A stretch of 64,000 nt of DNA, from the NCBI RefSeq assembly GCF_042675645.1, contig NZ_JBHTJH010000004.1:186001-250000 (forward strand), read 5' to 3'. How positions within the stretch are numbered: the first letter of the stretch is position 1; every line of letters begins with the position of its first letter. Source of the DNA: Sungkyunkwania multivorans. GTDB lineage: Bacteria; Bacteroidota; Bacteroidia; Flavobacteriales; Flavobacteriaceae. Below the pieces are notes generated by a model. That model was not told the DNA's origin and did not search any database. It was given only the letters and a program-made list of their open reading frames with translations. The translations under genes were made by a program, and so were the position numbers. This document shows positions 61,805-64,000 of this stretch, piece after piece.

Positions 61805-61974
61805 ATACTTTGGTTTCAACTTTTATAAGCCATAATGAACCTAAATTTTTATGTTAGAAAATAGTGATTTCAATAGGGCATATTTATTAAATAATCAATT
61901 AAATATATTCGATTAATTCCATTAAGTCATCGGATTCTAAAAGTTCCATTTTAAAGAACGAGGAAAATCTTATT

Positions 61975-62550
61975 CTATAACCACTTGGACTTTATGTTTC
62001 CCTCACAAAGTCGTATGATCTCCTCAATTCTATTTTGCCTCGTAGCTTCACGCTTGGCTTGATGCAACCAAGAAAGGTAACTTTTGCGATAGCCACGGGC
62101 GAAGTTCTGATAATTTTCATAAGCACGCAGGTTTTCGTCGAATGCTTTTTGGAGATCCTTTGGAATAATGCCATTCTCCACATCGTCCATTTCTGACCAG
62201 GACCCGTCTTTTTTGGCACGTCGAATAGCATCTAAGCCGCTTTGGTGAATAAGCTCTTTTTCTTTTAACTCTTTAACATGATCTTTGTTTACCTTGCTCC
62301 AAGGACTTTTAGGGTTGCGAGGACAAAAATACTGTCTTCGTTTTGGACCTCCCATGTTCTTCACCGTAGAATCTATCCATCCAAAGCAAAGTGCGGTCCT
62401 TACAGCCTCTTCCCAACGCATTGTTGGAATACCAGCCTCCAGTTTGTAAAAAATCAGATATACGCCCTGCGGATATTGATCGTGATTGTTCAATAACCAA
62501 TCGTACCATTCCGTGTCATTCTGAAAGTATAATTCTGGTCTTTCGTCCAT
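61975..62550 (-). CDS. YdeI/OmpD-associated family protein
   Basis: The start is ATG 62550 (MDERPELYFQNDTEWYDWLLN), which overlaps the gntP stop by one base; the longer reading frame to 62673 lies wholly inside gntP. The 191-aa protein has the YdeI pattern: YPQGVYLIFYKLEAGIPTMRWEEAVRTALCFGWIDSTVKNM, KRRQYFCPRNPKSPWSKVNKDH, and LWAQ-free helical end RGYRKSYLSWLHQAKREATRQNRIEEI. No catalytic role is known; it may be an envelope-stress protein. Confidence 0.88.
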   Translation of the reverse strand: MDERPELYFQNDTEWYDWLLNNHDQYPQGVYLIFYKLEAGIPTMRWEEAVRTALCFGWIDSTVKNMGGPKRRQYFCPRNPKSPWSKVNKDHVKELKEKELIHQSGLDAIRRAKKDGSWSEMDDVENGIIPKDLQKAFDENLRAYENYQNFARGYRKSYLSWLHQAKREATRQNRIEEIIRLCEGNIKSKWL

Positions 62551-63884
62551 CAGATCAATAGATATATGATAGAAACAAAGATAAGTCCTGTCACGGAAAG
62601 TACGGTTGTAGTGGTCGTCCAATAGCGGAAGGTTTGCCTTTCGTTGATGCCCAAATATTGCGAGATCAACCAAAAACCACTATCATTTACATGTGAGGCG
62701 ATCGTTGCTCCCGAAGCGATAGAAATGACCAGACAGGCCAATTCCATCTGACTAAGATCTGTTCCAGCAATGAGTGGAGCGACCAAGCCGGCACCAGTGA
62801 TCATGGCTACCGTTGCCGATCCTTGGATGACCCGTATCAAGGCCGCAGCTAAAAAAGCAAATAATAACAATGGAAATCCGATGTCGGCGAGGGATTTTGC
62901 GATCATTTCTCCACCGCCAGTATCTACTAACACTTGTTTAAAAACACCTCCAGCGCCCGTTAAAAGAATGATGGTCCCCGCTGGGGCGAATGATTTGGTG
63001 CTGATGTCCAATAGTTTTGCTCTGGTGAATCCTCTTTTAATTCCTAAAAGATACCAGGCTAGGAGATTGGCGATGATCAGTGCGGAGAACGGATGTCCCA
63101 CCAATAAAACGATATTTGCAATATTTGTCGGAAGTTGAATGATCTCTGTCGAAACGAAACTACTTAGAAGAATTAGTAAAATGGGAATCCCGATCAAGCT
63201 GAAGGTCAACCCGATGCTAGGTAAATGTTGTTGTTCTTCAGCAATCATGATGTCTGGAGCGGCGATATACTCCTTTTTGGTAATGCGTTTAGCATACACG
63301 AGCCCAGTGATCAGTGCCGTTGGTATTCCAACCATTGCCCCGATGAATATCACATAACCAAGTTGAACGCCAATGATCTCGGCTACCGCGATCGGGCCGG
63401 GTGTTGGAGGAATGAAAACATGCGTGGTGGCCAATCCTACTAGCAAGGGTATGGCGAATACCAAAAGTGATCTTTTGGTGGTCCTTTGTAGTGAATAGAT
63501 CATTGGAACAACAATGATGAATGCCACATCGAAGAAAACGGGAATGGACATTACAAAACCTGCGATGACCATGGCGAGTGGCGCACGTTCTGTCCCTAAT
63601 CTTCGCACCAAAAAATTAGCAATGGCCTTGGCTCCTCCCGAATGTTCTAAGATGGCACCAAAGATGGCGCCGAGACCGACAACCGTAGCGACGAAGCCCA
63701 ATATGCCGCCCATACCATTCTGAACGGTCTCCATCATTTTTGCAGGACTTAGGCCCGAAAATAGCCCTACAAAAATACTTGCGATCAAAAGGGCTAGAAA
63801 CGCGGATAACTTTATTCGAATGATCAAAAAAAGCAGTAGCAAGATTCCGAGTAGAATTCCTGCGAGTAGTTGATAGTCTATCAT
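62550..63884 (-). CDS. gntP: GntP family gluconate:H+ symporter
   Basis: The 444-aa protein has about 12 hydrophobic segments with the GntP motifs GMGGILGFVATVVGLGAIFGAILEHSGGA, GFVMSIPVFFDVAFIIVVPMI, HVFIPPTPGPIAVAEIIG, and GSATVAMITGAGLVAPLI. It imports gluconate or a related sugar acid. Its ATG (63884) overlaps the gnd stop TGA by 4 bp, so it is coupled to the phosphogluconate dehydrogenase gene, supporting gluconate as the substrate. Confidence 0.94.
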   Translation of the reverse strand: MIDYQLLAGILLGILLLLFLIIRIKLSAFLALLIASIFVGLFSGLSPAKMMETVQNGMGGILGFVATVVGLGAIFGAILEHSGGAKAIANFLVRRLGTERAPLAMVIAGFVMSIPVFFDVAFIIVVPMIYSLQRTTKRSLLVFAIPLLVGLATTHVFIPPTPGPIAVAEIIGVQLGYVIFIGAMVGIPTALITGLVYAKRITKKEYIAAPDIMIAEEQQHLPSIGLTFSLIGIPILLILLSSFVSTEIIQLPTNIANIVLLVGHPFSALIIANLLAWYLLGIKRGFTRAKLLDISTKSFAPAGTIILLTGAGGVFKQVLVDTGGGEMIAKSLADIGFPLLLFAFLAAALIRVIQGSATVAMITGAGLVAPLIAGTDLSQMELACLVISIASGATIASHVNDSGFWLISQYLGINERQTFRYWTTTTTVLSVTGLIFVSIIYLLI

Positions 63885-64000
63885 AATGGGTCGTTTTTCC
63901 AGTTGGTATGAAAAGAGCCTTCCTTATCAACGCGTTGATAGGTGTGAGCACCAAAATGATCGCGTTGCGCTTGGATCAAATTAGCAGGGGAATCTGATGT
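63881..64000 (-). CDS. gnd: 6-phosphogluconate dehydrogenase, C-terminal end (cut by window)
   Basis: The minus-strand frame is open from base 64000 to a TGA at 63881-63883, giving the last 39 residues. They read NLIQAQRDHFGAHTYQRVDK followed by EGSFHTNWKNDPL, the typical C-terminus of decarboxylating 6-phosphogluconate dehydrogenase. This enzyme makes ribulose-5-phosphate in the oxidative pentose phosphate pathway, the natural sink for gluconate taken up by GntP. The stop overlaps the gntP start (ATGA). Confidence 0.9.
   Translation of the reverse strand, partial: TSDSPANLIQAQRDHFGAHTYQRVDKEGSFHTNWKNDPL

Noticed and set aside
62550..62673. Longer N-terminus for the YdeI-like protein
   Set aside because: The extra 41 residues lie inside gntP; the ATG at 62550 gives the normal family start and a 1-bp overlap.

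Overview
The window reads as a chromosomal segment of a member of the Bacteroidota, most likely a (marine) Flavobacteriaceae species; the genus cannot be fixed from the sequence alone. Signs are a GldI gliding lipoprotein, a SusC/SusD pair, a long Bacteroidota-type signal peptidase I, many lineage-specific domains of unknown function (DUF3810, DUF5683, DUF6122, DUF6503, DUF2490), weak Shine-Dalgarno sequences, and promoters of the TANNTTTG (-7) type. The base composition is moderate and even. There is one unresolved assembly gap of ten N at 42974-42983. No complete mobile element, CRISPR array or rRNA operon is visible.

Layout. 1-9293: end of a DUF6503 gene, two secreted amidohydrolase-like genes, a DUF3810 zinc-peptidase-like membrane protein, an aminoacyl-histidine dipeptidase, and the folding pair gldI plus a cyclophilin-FKBP fusion. 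9290-20280: nrnA-type DHH phosphoesterase, a PhoD-like phosphatase, ndk, a recF operon, then a rightward run TPR protein-ribH and small membrane protein-mutL-rhomboid-rhomboid. 20358-27091: an EEP-family membrane protein, then the leftward parA-parB-DUF5683-dapB-lepB-wbqC-DUF6122 operon. 27092-34192: a relic reading frame, a secreted protein of unknown function, a DECR-like dienoyl-CoA reductase, and the leftward udk-divIC-mutA-mutB operon. 34296-41286: a leftward nagB(LmbE fusion)-susC-susD-methyltransferase set, pointing to amino-sugar or other glycan uptake. 41440-44416: a sugar dehydrogenase, tRNA-Pro with a decayed tandem copy, the assembly gap, an exact 10-bp repeat array and a LETM1-related gene.

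44579-52196 is the most interesting stretch. Two consecutive secreted proteins look like the N- and C-terminal halves of one DUF4331 protein. They are followed by a TPR lipoprotein, a histidine-rich TonB-dependent receptor and a small lipoprotein. Facing them is an ECF sigma/anti-sigma pair behind a Cu/Zn superoxide dismutase. I propose that the DUF4331-TPR-receptor set is an undescribed outer-membrane uptake system; its substrate is unknown.

52262-64000 holds housekeeping and stress genes: a YdeI-like protein, an alpha/beta hydrolase-OsmC fusion, a PLP decarboxylase, DUF202, two DUF2490 beta-barrel paralogues, a large BNR-repeat (sortilin-like) secreted protein, a pirin, a second YdeI-like protein, and a tightly overlapping gnd-gntP-ydeI set for gluconate use whose upstream part lies beyond the right edge.
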